The notes under the pieces: model-generated
Told to the model about the DNA's origin: nothing
The model's database searches: none
What the model saw: the letters and a program-made list of their open reading frames with translations, nothing else
Program-made: the position numbers and the translations under genes
Shown: one piece after another, positions 1-9,803 of the stretch
Layout: the number at the start of each line of letters is the position of its first letter
Numbering within the stretch: the first letter of the stretch is position 1
Assembly: GCA_963169045.1 (NCBI GenBank)
Contig: CAUJDF010000108.1
Coordinates: forward strand, 1 to 64,000
Source of the DNA: Myxococcota bacterium
Lineage (GTDB): Bacteria > Myxococcota_A > Bradymonadia > UBA7976 > UBA1532
DNA length: 64,000 bases
Direction: 5' to 3'

Positions 1-230
1 CGGCGCCCCCGCCGTCGGCGCCCCCGCCGTCGGCGCCCCCGCCGTCGGCGCCCCCGCCGTCGGCGCCGGCATCGAAGCCCCCGCCGTCGCGGTCGCCGCC
101 ATCGGCGCCCCCGCCGTCGGCGCCGGCATCGGCGCCCCCGCCGTCGGCGCCGGCATCGAAGCCCCCGCCGTCGGCGCCCCCGCCGTCGCGGTCGCCGCCA
201 TCGGCGCCCCCGCCGTCCGTCGCCGCGCCG
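1..230. repeat. GC-rich tandem repeat based on 15-bp cggcgcccccgccgt
   Basis: Four perfect 15-mers at 1-60, then interleaved longer units (catcgaagcccccgccgt..., cggtcgccgccatcggcg...); unit length is a multiple of 3 and lies in the lipoprotein tether. Confidence 0.85.
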
Positions 231-412
231 TCGGGTCGAGCGGCACCGCCGTCGCGCCCACCGCCGTCCACGCTCGCGTCGCCGGCCGCGTCGATCGACC
301 CGTCGCGCGGCGTCCCGGCGTCGCCGCCGCCCCCCGCGCCGGGCGCCGCCCCGTCGTCGCACGCGCAACACACGGCCGTCACGGCCAGGACCGCCAGCAC
401 CCTCCCGATCAC
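1..412 (-). CDS. Putative lipoprotein with (GADGG)n tether, truncated by window start
   Basis: Reverse strand from GTG at 412: VIGRVLAVLAVTAVCCACDDGAAPGAGGG... then DGGGADGGDRDGGGFDAGADGG repeats, open to base 1. Confidence 0.6.
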   Translation of the reverse strand, partial: MIGRVLAVLAVTAVCCACDDGAAPGAGGGGDAGTPRDGSIDAAGDASVDGGGRDGGAARPDGAATDGGGADGGDRDGGGADGGGFDAGADGGGADAGADGGGADGGDRDGGGFDAGADGGGADGGGADGGGADGGGA

Positions 413-580
413 GCGCCGCCCCCGTGGATGGTCGACCGCAGGGTAGGGCGCGACGGCCCCCCGCGACCAGCCGTCACTGCGCGCCGACGCCGTCGCGCGG
501 CTCGAGGCGCGCGCCGACGCCCGCGTGCCCCCGGGCCGCCGCAGACGACCGCCGCGCGCGTCGCGAGGCGGCCTGCGCCG

Positions 581-937
581 TCAGTCGCGCTTCAGCGCGA
601 AGCGGACCGTCCCGCCGTGCTGGACCCACGTGGCGCGCTTCGTCTCCCACCATCCGGCCCGGCCGGCGCGCACGCGCACGCGGAACTCGCGGCGGCTGGC
701 GGTGCAGTCGAGGGGGAGGGGCACCGTCACGAGCGTCGTCGCGCCCTTCGCGACGGTGACGTCGGCGCGGCCGAGCAGCCGGGTCCACGCGCCGTCGGGC
801 AGGCGCACCTGGGTCTCGCGCGCGACCACGGTCACGTCCCGCCCGGCCTCGTTGACGAATGCCAGGTTGATCGGACACTCGGCCCGCGCGGAGCCGGCGC
901 AGAGCAGCACGACGAACGCCACCCGGAGGTTGCGCAT
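581..937 (-). CDS. Small secreted protein of unknown function
   Basis: MRNLRVAFVVLLCAGSARAECPINLAFVNEAGRDV...; clear signal peptide after internal ATG of the 581..1033 ORF. Confidence 0.6.
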   Translation of the reverse strand: MRNLRVAFVVLLCAGSARAECPINLAFVNEAGRDVTVVARETQVRLPDGAWTRLLGRADVTVAKGATTLVTVPLPLDCTASRREFRVRVRAGRAGWWETKRATWVQHGGTVRFALKRD

Positions 938-1062
938 CTTCGCTCCCTTCTGCCTGCTCCCCGGACCAGCATCGGCGATCACGCCGGAGAACTGAAGCGG
1001 CACGTGCGCGCCCGCGCCGATCGCCCTTGACACCGGCGGGCCGCGCGCCTGCGATCCGCGCC

Positions 1063-1845
1063 ATGACGCTCAAAGACCTCGTCGCCGCCCTGCAGCACAT
1101 CGCCCCGCTCGAGCTCGCCGCCGACTGGGACAACGTCGGCCTCCTCGTCGAGCCCGCGCCGCGCCCCGTCGAGATCGGGACGGTCCTGCTGACGATCGAC
1201 CTGACCGAGGCGGTGCTCGCGGAGGCGGGCTTCATCGGCGCCGGCCTCGTCGTCGCCTACCACCCGCCCATCTTCGGTGGCCTCAAGCGGCTGACGCGGC
1301 GCTCGGCGGGGGAGCGCGTCGTCCTCGACGCCGTCCGCGCCGGCATCGCCGTGTACGCGCCGCACACCGCGCTCGACGCTGCGCCCGACGGCATGAACGA
1401 CTGGCTCGCCGCCGCCGTCGGCCCCGGGGCGCGCCGCCCGATCGAGCCGGCGGCGGCCCCCGGCGCCGGCATGGGACGCTTCGTCGACCTCGACGCGCCG
1501 GCGCCGCTCGCCGAGGTCATCGCCCGCGTGAAGGCCCACCTCGGCATGACGCACGTGCGCGTCGCCGCCCCTGAGCCCGCGCGTACCGTCCGCACCGCCG
1601 CCGTCTGCGCCGGCGCCGGCGGCGCGGTGTTCGAGGCGGTGCGCGACGTGGATCTGCTGCTCACCGGCGAGATGCGCCACCACGACGTGCTCGCGCGCGT
1701 CGCCCGCGGCACCGCGGTCATCCTCTGCGACCACACCAACACCGAGCGCGGCTACCTGCCGTCGCTCGCCGCGCGCCTCGCCGCCTCCACTGGCGTGACG
1801 GTCCACGTCTCCAAGGTGGACCGCGACCCCCTGGCCGTCGTGTGA
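1063..1845 (+). CDS. Nif3-like dinuclear metal centre hexameric protein
   Basis: MTLKDLVAALQHIAPLELAADWDNVGLLVE...YHPPIFGGLKRLT...LLTGEMRHHDVLA...CDHTNTERGYL; typical Nif3/YbgI motifs. Confidence 0.92.
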   Translation: MTLKDLVAALQHIAPLELAADWDNVGLLVEPAPRPVEIGTVLLTIDLTEAVLAEAGFIGAGLVVAYHPPIFGGLKRLTRRSAGERVVLDAVRAGIAVYAPHTALDAAPDGMNDWLAAAVGPGARRPIEPAAAPGAGMGRFVDLDAPAPLAEVIARVKAHLGMTHVRVAAPEPARTVRTAAVCAGAGGAVFEAVRDVDLLLTGEMRHHDVLARVARGTAVILCDHTNTERGYLPSLAARLAASTGVTVHVSKVDRDPLAVV

Positions 1846-1885
1846 CGTGCGGGCGCTGACCTCGTTGGGCTAGGATGCGCCCACA

Positions 1886-2638
1886 GTGGACGTCCGCTAC
1901 ACCCACGGCGTGCGCCTCGGCGCGCTGACGATCGATCCCACGGGCCGCGCGCGCGCCGCCTTCTGGACGCACCGCCCCGCCCACCGCAAGGGCGCGCGCC
2001 ACACGATGGCCAGCGCCCCGCTCGCCGCCACCTGGCCCGACGTGCTGGCGATCCCGTTCGGCAGCAGCGTCGTGGCGATGGGGCTGCGCATCGAGCTGCT
2101 GCCGACGGGGTACGGACCGGGCGGCGCCGCGCTGCTGTTGAGCCACGAGGGGCGCCGCACGCTCGTCGTGGGCCCGACGACCGAGCGGCTCGAGTCGCGT
2201 CACGCCGAGCGCCTCGTGCTCGCGGCGCCCGCGGCGCCGGCGGACGACGGCGCGTGGCTGGCCGAGGCCGCCGCGGGCCGCGCGCCGCTGCTGGTCGTCC
2301 CCGACGCGGCGGCGGCCGAGGTGGTCAGCGCCCGCCTCCGCGCCGCCGGCGTCGCGCACCGGCGCCCGCCCTGGCTGGGCCCCGGCGACGCGCGGGCCGC
2401 CGTCCGGCTGACGACGCGGGGCGCGGGGCGAGCGGTCGACGCGCGCCCCCAGGCCGCCCTCGGCTGGCTCGCCGACTACGCGCGCGAGGTCGCGCCCGAG
2501 CAGGTCCTCGTCCACGGACCGCGCGCGGAGCCGCTCGCCGCCGCGCTCACCGCCGCCGGCCTGGCCGTGCGCGTCCTGCACGCCCCCCAGCAGCTCGCCT
2601 TCGGCGCCCAACACACGCCGCCCGTCGCGACGCGCTGA
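1886..2638 (+). CDS. Metallo-beta-lactamase-fold (Artemis/CPSF-like) protein, apparently without metal ligands
   Basis: Layout IDP..RAAFWTHRPAHRKGARHTMAS...IPFGSSVVAMGLRIELLPTGYGPGGAALLLSHEGRRTLVVGPT resembles COG1236 exonucleases. Confidence 0.5.
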   Translation: MDVRYTHGVRLGALTIDPTGRARAAFWTHRPAHRKGARHTMASAPLAATWPDVLAIPFGSSVVAMGLRIELLPTGYGPGGAALLLSHEGRRTLVVGPTTERLESRHAERLVLAAPAAPADDGAWLAEAAAGRAPLLVVPDAAAAEVVSARLRAAGVAHRRPPWLGPGDARAAVRLTTRGAGRAVDARPQAALGWLADYAREVAPEQVLVHGPRAEPLAAALTAAGLAVRVLHAPQQLAFGAQHTPPVATR

Positions 2639-2710
2639 GCCCGCGCGTCCCGCCGCCGCGGCGCGGCCCGCCGATTGAACCGCCGCCGGCCACGGGGTAG
2701 GCTCTCGCCC

Positions 2711-5176
2711 GTGCAACCTCGGCCGAAGCTCGTCATCAACAACCGCCGCAAGGGCGGCGTGCTCCGTTGGATACCGCGCGCGCTGTTCCTGCTGTCGGCC
2801 GCCGCGGCCGTGGCGGCGCCGCTCTTCGGCGCGGGCGTGTACGTCTACTACAGCCGCGACCTGCCCGAGGTGCACCGGATCGCCGACTACCGGCCCCCCA
2901 CCGTCAGCAGCTTCTTCGCCGCCGATGGCCGACTCCTCGGCGAATTCACCGTCGAGCGCCGCGTCGTGGTGCCCATCGAGGCGATGCCGCGCCACCTGAT
3001 CGAGGCCTTCCTCGCCGCCGAGGACAAGCGCTTCTTCGAGCACGGTGGCATCGACTACATCTCGACGGCGCGCGCCGTCCTCGCGAACTACCGGGCCGGC
3101 GAGACCACCCAGGGCGCCTCGACGATCACCCAGCAGCTCTGCAAGACGCTGGTCGGCAACGAGAAGAGCTACACCCGCAAGATCCGCGAGGCGATCCTGG
3201 CGCGGCGCACCGAGGCCGTCCTGACGAAGCTCGAGATCCTGCACCTCTACCTGAACCAGGTGTACCTCGGGCACGGGGCTTACGGCGTCCAGGCGGCGGC
3301 TCAGAACTACTTCCGCAAGGACGTGGGCGACCTGACGCTGGCCGAATCGGCGATGCTCGCCGGCCTGCCCCCCCAGCCCGGGCGCCTGACGCCGGTCCTC
3401 GACTGGGAGGGCGCGAAGCGCCGGCAGAAGTACGTGCTCGACCGCCTCGTCGAGGAGGGCTTCGTCGACGCCGCGACGGCCCAGGCGGCCTCCGCCGAGC
3501 AGATCACGGTCCACCCGGTCCTCGAGAACCTGTTCGACGAGCGCGGCCCGTACTTCACCGAGCACGTGCGCCGCGACGTGCAGCAGCGCTACGGCTACGA
3601 CGCGCTCAACCGCGACGGCCTGCGGGTCTACATGACCGTCGACGCCGACCTGCAGCAGTTCGCGCAGGACGCCCTGCGCGAGGGCCTGCTCGCCCTCGGC
3701 GAGCGGCAGGGCTACACCGGCTCGCCCACGCGGCTCGAGGGCGACAAGATCGACGAGTTCCTGAAGAAATCCAAGGTGTTGTACGGCGGTCCCGCCGAGA
3801 TCGTCCCCGACCGCTACTACCTCGGCGTCGTCACCGCCGCCGAGAAGGAGCGCGCGACGGTCCGGGTGGGCGACGTCGAGGGGCTGCTCCCGCTGAAGGG
3901 CGGGGTCGACTGGGCGGCGCCCTACGACCCCAAGGGCGGCTGGAACAACCGCAAGATCGACGACGTCCGCAAGGCGGTGGACGTCGGCGACGTCGTCGTG
4001 GTCCGCAAGTACCGGGGCGACCGCTACAACGCCGAGCCGGGCGTCGTCTTCGCGCTCTCACAAGAGCCGAGGGTGCAGGGCGCCCTCGTCAGCATGGACC
4101 CGCACACGGGCTACGTGCAGGCGATGGTCGGCGGCTTCGACTACGACCAGAGCGAGTACAACCGCGCCTTCCAGGGATGTCGGCAGCCGGGCTCGGTGTT
4201 CAAGCCGATCGTGTACAGCCTGGCGCTCGAGGGGGACTACACCCTCGCGACGCCGCTCGACGACACGCCGATCGCCAAGTACGACTCCGCCCACCAGCTC
4301 ATCTGGAAGCCCAAGAACTACGAGGGCGAGTTCAAGGGAGACGTCCTGCTGCGCAACGCGCTCGTCAACTCGATGAACGTGCCGTCGATCCGCGTGATCG
4401 AGCACGTCGGCGCCGATCGGGCGGCGGAGTGGGCGAAGCACCTCGGCATCACGACGCCGATGTCGCCCGACCCCTCGCTGGTGCTCGGGGCTTCCTGCGT
4501 CTACCCGTGGGACATGGTCAACGTCTACGCGACGTTCGCGCTGCGCGGCCTGCAGCCACGCACGGCGTTCGTCAAGCGCGTCGAGGACCGCGACGGGAAG
4601 ATTCTCGAGGACCGCACCGCGTTCAACGACCCGTGGGCCCCCACGGGCCCGAAGCTGGACGGCATGCTGCGCACCCTGTTCGAGCCGCGCACGCGGCGGA
4701 TCAACACCGACACCGCCTACCTCATGCAGACGCTGTTGCGTGGGGTGGTCGAGAGCGGCACCGGCGGGCCGGCCCAGAAGCTGGGCAAGCCCGCGGGCGG
4801 CAAGACCGGCACGACCGACGCCTACGACGCGTGGTTCGTGGCGTTCACCGAGTCGCTGGTCACCGGCGTGTGGGTGGGGGCCGACCTGAACGACCGCCGC
4901 CTCGGCTCCGGCGAGACCGGGGGCAAGGCGGCGCTGCCCATCTGGCTGTCGTTCATGCAGAAGGCGCTCGACGGCGTCGATCAGCGCGAGTTCACGGCCG
5001 AGCCGCCGCCGGGCATCGAGGTGGCCGCCATCGACTACGGCACCGGCCTGCTGGCGGCGCCGGGAAGACGCTCGATCAGCCTGCCGTTCAAGTCCGGCAC
5101 GGTGCCGAACGAGCGCGTCCAGGAGGCGGGCAGCTTCGACATCCGCGACCTCGACCAGGTGGGGGATCGCTTCTGA
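2711..5176 (+). CDS. mrcA: Penicillin-binding protein 1A (glycosyltransferase/transpeptidase)
   Basis: EDKRFFEHGGIDY, QGASTITQQLCK glycosyltransferase motifs; transpeptidase QPGSVFKP and GKTGTT; GTG start. Confidence 0.95.
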   Translation: MQPRPKLVINNRRKGGVLRWIPRALFLLSAAAAVAAPLFGAGVYVYYSRDLPEVHRIADYRPPTVSSFFAADGRLLGEFTVERRVVVPIEAMPRHLIEAFLAAEDKRFFEHGGIDYISTARAVLANYRAGETTQGASTITQQLCKTLVGNEKSYTRKIREAILARRTEAVLTKLEILHLYLNQVYLGHGAYGVQAAAQNYFRKDVGDLTLAESAMLAGLPPQPGRLTPVLDWEGAKRRQKYVLDRLVEEGFVDAATAQAASAEQITVHPVLENLFDERGPYFTEHVRRDVQQRYGYDALNRDGLRVYMTVDADLQQFAQDALREGLLALGERQGYTGSPTRLEGDKIDEFLKKSKVLYGGPAEIVPDRYYLGVVTAAEKERATVRVGDVEGLLPLKGGVDWAAPYDPKGGWNNRKIDDVRKAVDVGDVVVVRKYRGDRYNAEPGVVFALSQEPRVQGALVSMDPHTGYVQAMVGGFDYDQSEYNRAFQGCRQPGSVFKPIVYSLALEGDYTLATPLDDTPIAKYDSAHQLIWKPKNYEGEFKGDVLLRNALVNSMNVPSIRVIEHVGADRAAEWAKHLGITTPMSPDPSLVLGASCVYPWDMVNVYATFALRGLQPRTAFVKRVEDRDGKILEDRTAFNDPWAPTGPKLDGMLRTLFEPRTRRINTDTAYLMQTLLRGVVESGTGGPAQKLGKPAGGKTGTTDAYDAWFVAFTESLVTGVWVGADLNDRRLGSGETGGKAALPIWLSFMQKALDGVDQREFTAEPPPGIEVAAIDYGTGLLAAPGRRSISLPFKSGTVPNERVQEAGSFDIRDLDQVGDRF

Positions 5177-5604
5177 TGCTCCCGTTCGGCATCGGCTTCT
5201 CCGAGCTCGTCCTCATCGGCATCGTCGTGCTGCTGGTCGTGGGACCGAAGCGCCTGCCGGACCTGGCGAAGTCCGTCGGCAAGGGCGTGCGCACCATCCG
5301 CAAGGCGACCGGCGACCTGCGCGATGCGATCGACGTCGACGAAGTCCGCGAGATCCGTCGCAATTTCTACCAGGAGACCCGGCAGGCGTGGGATCAGGCG
5401 ACGGCGCCCGAGCCCGAGCCCGCCGTCGCCGCCGCGTCCGTGACCACGCCGGCGGCGCCCCCCGAGACGATGGCCAACACGGCGCCCGCGCCCGCCGAGG
5501 CGGCGGCGCCGCCCCCCGAACCCGACGACGACGCCGACGACGGCCGCCCCGTCCCGCGCGGCCCTGCGCAGAAGAGCAACCATGGCCCCGAAGCGGCCGG
5601 CTGA
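5176..5604 (+). CDS. tatB: Sec-independent translocase TatA/TatB family
   Basis: MLPFGIGFSELVLIGIVVLLVVGPKRLPDLAKSVGKGVRTIRKA; 1-bp overlap with PBP1A stop; upstream of TatC. Confidence 0.9.
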   Translation: MLPFGIGFSELVLIGIVVLLVVGPKRLPDLAKSVGKGVRTIRKATGDLRDAIDVDEVREIRRNFYQETRQAWDQATAPEPEPAVAAASVTTPAAPPETMANTAPAPAEAAAPPPEPDDDADDGRPVPRGPAQKSNHGPEAAG

Positions 5605-6421
5605 CGACGACCAGGCCCGCATCGACGAGAGCCGCGCGCCGTTCCTCGCCCACCTCGAGGAGCTGCGCTGGCGCCTCTGGCGGTCGATCCTCGCCATCCT
5701 CGTCGCGGCGGTGGTGTCGTACCTCATCCACGACATCCTCTACGCCTTCCTGACGGCGCCGCTGTACGAGACGCTGGCGAAGCACAACCTCGACACGGCG
5801 GTGAAGTTCCGCACCATCCAGGGCCCCTTCATGTTCCACATGAAGGTGGCGCTCATCGGCGGCATCTTCTTCGGCCTGCCGTTCCTGCTGTACCAGCTGT
5901 GGCAGTTCGTTGCGCCCGGCCTCTACCGGCGCGAGAAGAAGGTCGTCCTGCCGTTTGTGACGCTGTCGACGCTGTTCTTCGTGGGCGGCGCTTCGTTCTG
6001 CTACTACTGGGTCATCCCGTTCGGCTTCGATTTCTTCTTGGATTTCGCCGTGACGGAGGGGCCGCACAAGCTGCTGCCCGAGATCAACATCGAGGACTAC
6101 CTCGACATGGTCATGAAGATGCTGCTGGCCTTCGGCGGCGTCTTCGAGATGCCGCTCATCTCCGCCTTCCTGGCCGGCGTCGGCGTGCTCACCCACCGGG
6201 GCATGCTCAAGGTGTGGCGCTACGCGGTGGTCGTGATCTTCGTCATCGCCGCCGTGCTGACGCCGCCGGACTGGATCAGCCAGGTGATGATGGCCATCCC
6301 GCTCTTGCTGCTCTACGGCCTCAGCATCGGCGTGACCTACCTCATCACGACGCGCCGCGAGAAGGCTCTGGCCGCGCTGGACGCCGAGCCCGCCGACGTC
6401 CCCGAGTCGGGCCACAACTGA
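5582..6421 (+). CDS. tatC: Sec-independent protein translocase TatC
   Basis: PFLAHLEELRWRLWRSILAILVAAVVSY... multi-TM TatC. Confidence 0.97.
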   Translation: MAPKRPADDDQARIDESRAPFLAHLEELRWRLWRSILAILVAAVVSYLIHDILYAFLTAPLYETLAKHNLDTAVKFRTIQGPFMFHMKVALIGGIFFGLPFLLYQLWQFVAPGLYRREKKVVLPFVTLSTLFFVGGASFCYYWVIPFGFDFFLDFAVTEGPHKLLPEINIEDYLDMVMKMLLAFGGVFEMPLISAFLAGVGVLTHRGMLKVWRYAVVVIFVIAAVLTPPDWISQVMMAIPLLLLYGLSIGVTYLITTRREKALAALDAEPADVPESGHN

Positions 6422-7959
6422 TGCGCGCCGCCCTCGAGCTCGCCCTGCACCCGGACGAGGCCACCGAGGACGGGGTGCGCCGCGCGGCGGCCCACGCGGT
6501 GGGCGTCGGCCCGGCGCGGGTGACGGGCGTCGTCGTGCGCCGGCGCGGCATCGACGCCCGCAAGGGCCGCGTGCGCGTGACGATGCACGTCGAGGTCTGG
6601 ATCGACGAGGCGTTCGCGCCGTCGCCCCCACCGGAGCCGCCGGCCCTGCCGACGCTGACCGGCGAGCCCGAAGTGGTCGTGGTCGGCGCCGGACCCGCCG
6701 GGCTGTTCGCCGCCGAGGGGCTCGCGCGGCGCGGGATCAAGCCCATCGTGATCGAGCGCGGCGCCGACGTCCGCGGCCGCCGCCCGGCCCTCGCGCGCCT
6801 GAACCGCGAGGGCGTCCTCGACCCGGAGAGCAACTACTGCTTCGGCGAGGGCGGGGCGGGCACGTTCAGCGACGGCAAGCTCTACACGCGCGCCCAGAAG
6901 CGCGGCGCCGTCGACGAGGTGCTCGCGCTGCTCGTCGCCTGCGGCGCGCCGCCGCGCATCCTGGTCGACGCGCGGCCGCACATCGGCACGAACCGCCTGC
7001 CGCGGGTCGTCGAGGCCCTGCGCGAGCGTCTGCGGGCCGCCGGCGTTGACGTCCTCTTCGGCACGCGCGTCGACGACCTGCTGCTCGACGGCCGCACCGT
7101 GCGCGGCGTGCGCCTCGCCGACGGCCGCGCCCTCCGCGCGCGGGCGGTCGTGCTCGCCACCGGCCACTCCGCCCGCGACGTGTACACGCGCCTGCACGCG
7201 CTCGGCGTCGCCCTGCAGGCCAAGCCCTTCGCCGCCGGCGTGCGCGTCGAGCACCCGCAGCCGCTCATCGACCGCATCCAGTACGGCGACCTCGCCGGCC
7301 ACGCCGCGCTCGGGGCGGCGCCCTATGCGCTCCAGACCACCCGGGACGACGGCATCGGCGTCTACAGCTTCTGCATGTGCCCCGGCGGCTTCATCGTCGC
7401 CGCCGCCACGGACGCCGACGGGATCGTCGTCAACGGCATGAGCCCTTCGGCGCGCGGCTCGAAGTTCGCCAACTCGGGCATGGTCGTCACCGTCGGCCCC
7501 GAGACCTTCGGCGACGACCCGCTGGCCGGCCTGCGCTACCAGCAGGCGATCGAGCGCGCCGCGTTCCGGGCCGGCGGCGGGCGGTTCGTGGCGCCGGCGC
7601 AGCGCGTGACCGACTTCCTCTCGAAGCGCGTGTCCCGGGACCTGCCCGAGTGCAGCTATCGTCCCGGCCTGGCGCCCGCCGACCTGTGGAGCGTCCTGCC
7701 GTCGCGGCTCGCCACGCCGCTCGCCGAGGCCCTCCGGTTCTTCGACCGCAACCGCATGCGGGGCTACGCCACGTCCGAGGCGGTGATGCTCGGCGTCGAG
7801 AGCCGCAGCAGCGCGCCGCTCCGAATCCTGCGTGAGAACGAGACGTTGCAGAGCCCCAGCCACCCCGGCCTGTACCCCTGCGCCGAGGGCGCCGGGTACG
7901 CCGGGGGCATCGTCAGCGCTGCGCTCGACGGCCTGCGCGTCGCCGCCGCGATTCCGTGA
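6421..7959 (+). CDS. FAD-dependent dehydrogenase (COG2509-like)
   Basis: VVVVGAGPAGLFAAEGLARRGIKPIVIERG; ESNYCFGEGGAGTFSDGKLYTR; CMCPGGFIVAAATD. Confidence 0.93.
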   Translation: MRAALELALHPDEATEDGVRRAAAHAVGVGPARVTGVVVRRRGIDARKGRVRVTMHVEVWIDEAFAPSPPPEPPALPTLTGEPEVVVVGAGPAGLFAAEGLARRGIKPIVIERGADVRGRRPALARLNREGVLDPESNYCFGEGGAGTFSDGKLYTRAQKRGAVDEVLALLVACGAPPRILVDARPHIGTNRLPRVVEALRERLRAAGVDVLFGTRVDDLLLDGRTVRGVRLADGRALRARAVVLATGHSARDVYTRLHALGVALQAKPFAAGVRVEHPQPLIDRIQYGDLAGHAALGAAPYALQTTRDDGIGVYSFCMCPGGFIVAAATDADGIVVNGMSPSARGSKFANSGMVVTVGPETFGDDPLAGLRYQQAIERAAFRAGGGRFVAPAQRVTDFLSKRVSRDLPECSYRPGLAPADLWSVLPSRLATPLAEALRFFDRNRMRGYATSEAVMLGVESRSSAPLRILRENETLQSPSHPGLYPCAEGAGYAGGIVSAALDGLRVAAAIP

Positions 7960-8359
7960 GCGAATGCCCGATGGACACCGCCCGCCGGCGGGAGGGGCCG
8001 CCCCGCGCTGACCGAGGGGGCGGCGCAGGACCGCGACGTGGACGCCGCCCCAGGCGTCACGGCTGCCTTCGCCGCCCTGGGCGCACGAGGCCGAGCTCAG
8101 GGACGACGCGCCGCCGCGTTCGGCGCGCGACGAGGCCCGTCGCCGGGTCCGGGCGGCGCGCGCGCACGGCACGGTCGCCCGGGGCGACCGGCAAGACGCC
8201 CTCGACGGCACCCGACGTGCTCATCATTCGGCGTTCGACGTCGATCGGCGGGAGCGGCGACGGCACGAGCGCCCGCAATCCCTCGCCGGCCAACGCCATC
8301 TCGACGAACCGTCCCCGCCGTGGCGGACCCAATGCCGACCTCGACCGGCGGGAGGCACG

Positions 8360-9568
8360 TCAGCCGTCGGCGCGCGGCGGCTCGGCGCGGTGGATCTGCA
8401 GCACGCTCTCCTCCGCCGGCACGCCGACGCGCACCGGGAAGCCGTAGTGCCCCGTCCCGCGGTGGACGTACAGCCGCGCCTTCCCCCGCGCCCACAGGCC
8501 ATGGTCGGGCACGTCGCTGAACAGGCTGACGAGCGTGGTCGGCAGGCCCAGCGCCACGAGGCCGATCTGGCCGCCGTGGGTGTGGCCGGAGAGCACGAGG
8601 TCGGCCGCGTCGTCCGGCAGATGCTTGAAGTGACCGGGGTTGTGGAGCAGCCAGAGCCGCAGCGCGCCCTCGGCCCGCGGGTGGCGCGCGTCGAGCGCGG
8701 CGAGCTTCTCGCGCGCGCCGCGCCAGTGGAAGTCGGCGCCGACGAGCTGCACCGGCCCGGCGGGCGTGTCGACGGTCACCGCGTCGTCGACCAGCAGGCG
8801 GACGCCGGCCTCGGCCAGGCCCCGCGCCACGTGCTCCGGCGCCTCGAGGTCGTGGTTGCCGCGGCACGCGAAAGTGCGGCCCTCGAGCGCCTTCAGCGGC
8901 TCGAGCGCGCGGCCGAGCAGCGTCATGCCGTCGCGCAGCGGCGCGCGGTTCGACGCCAGCGTGAGGTAGTCGCCGGTCAGCAGCACCAGGTCCGGATTGA
9001 TGTCGACGACCTGGCGGCACAGCTTGCGGAAGCGGCGCTCCGACATGAACGGCCCGAGGTGCGGATCGGTGATCTGGACGATCCGCAGCGGCCGCTCCAC
9101 GCGCTGCCGGCCCTTCGGCCAGCGCCGCGCCCCTTCGACGTGGGCGCCGTCGAGCGCCAGGTCGACCGTGGTCCGGCGCGGGAAGAGGGACTGCACGGCC
9201 CCGAGGAACGCCAGCGCGAACGGCACCCACTCGCCCCGCCAGTCGGCGCCCAGCGCGCCTGCGACCGCCCACGGCACCGCCAGCAGGCTGCCGCCGGCCC
9301 ACACCAGCGCCGGCAGCGCCACCGTGACGCGCCACGCGGCGGTGCCCATGCGCGGCCGCGTCAGGTGCAGCACGTACAGGTAGACGAGCGCCTGCAGCGC
9401 GACGGCGACCGCGTCGGGGATGGGCAGCTCGGGCGTGACCGCGGCGGCCGCGATCGACTGCACGCCCACGATGACCGCGAGGAAGATCGCGAAGAAGCGA
9501 TTGCGCAGCGCCGCCGCCAGGACCGTGAGCGGCGCGCCGACGGCGCAGACCCAGAGAAATCCGTCCAT
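8360..9568 (-). CDS. Membrane-associated metallophosphoesterase
   Basis: N-terminal TM helices then QITDPHLGP, LLTGDY, RGNHD, LSGHTHGGQIG. Confidence 0.93.
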   Translation of the reverse strand: MDGFLWVCAVGAPLTVLAAALRNRFFAIFLAVIVGVQSIAAAAVTPELPIPDAVAVALQALVYLYVLHLTRPRMGTAAWRVTVALPALVWAGGSLLAVPWAVAGALGADWRGEWVPFALAFLGAVQSLFPRRTTVDLALDGAHVEGARRWPKGRQRVERPLRIVQITDPHLGPFMSERRFRKLCRQVVDINPDLVLLTGDYLTLASNRAPLRDGMTLLGRALEPLKALEGRTFACRGNHDLEAPEHVARGLAEAGVRLLVDDAVTVDTPAGPVQLVGADFHWRGAREKLAALDARHPRAEGALRLWLLHNPGHFKHLPDDAADLVLSGHTHGGQIGLVALGLPTTLVSLFSDVPDHGLWARGKARLYVHRGTGHYGFPVRVGVPAEESVLQIHRAEPPRADG

Positions 9569-9803
9569 GGCCGCGAAGATGCCAGACCCGCCGCGAGCAA
9601 GGTCAAGGGGGCGCCGCCGTTCGGCGGATTTCCGGGCGTCGGCGCAGGTCCGAGGGCGACGGGGCGCGCGGCCCGCGCGGGTCGCGAGGGTCACGGCGCC
9701 GTGTCCCGGCGTTCACACCCGGCCCGTCCCGCGCCGCCTCGCGCGGTGGAACGCGCGTTGCTCCCGACGCTAACGTCGCCGCGTCACCCGGAGGTCACCG
9801 CCC

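Noticed and set aside
1-230. Possible CRISPR array
   Set aside because: Short in-frame units without unique spacers; encodes a lipoprotein tether.
2767-5604. 945-aa ORF in the alternate frame of PBP1A
   Set aside because: Only its last 142 codons (5176-5604) are a real gene (TatA/B); the rest is out-of-frame shadow.
8057-8332. Minus-strand 91-aa ORF as a gene
   Set aside because: No recognisable motif, RBS or conserved start; too weak to call.
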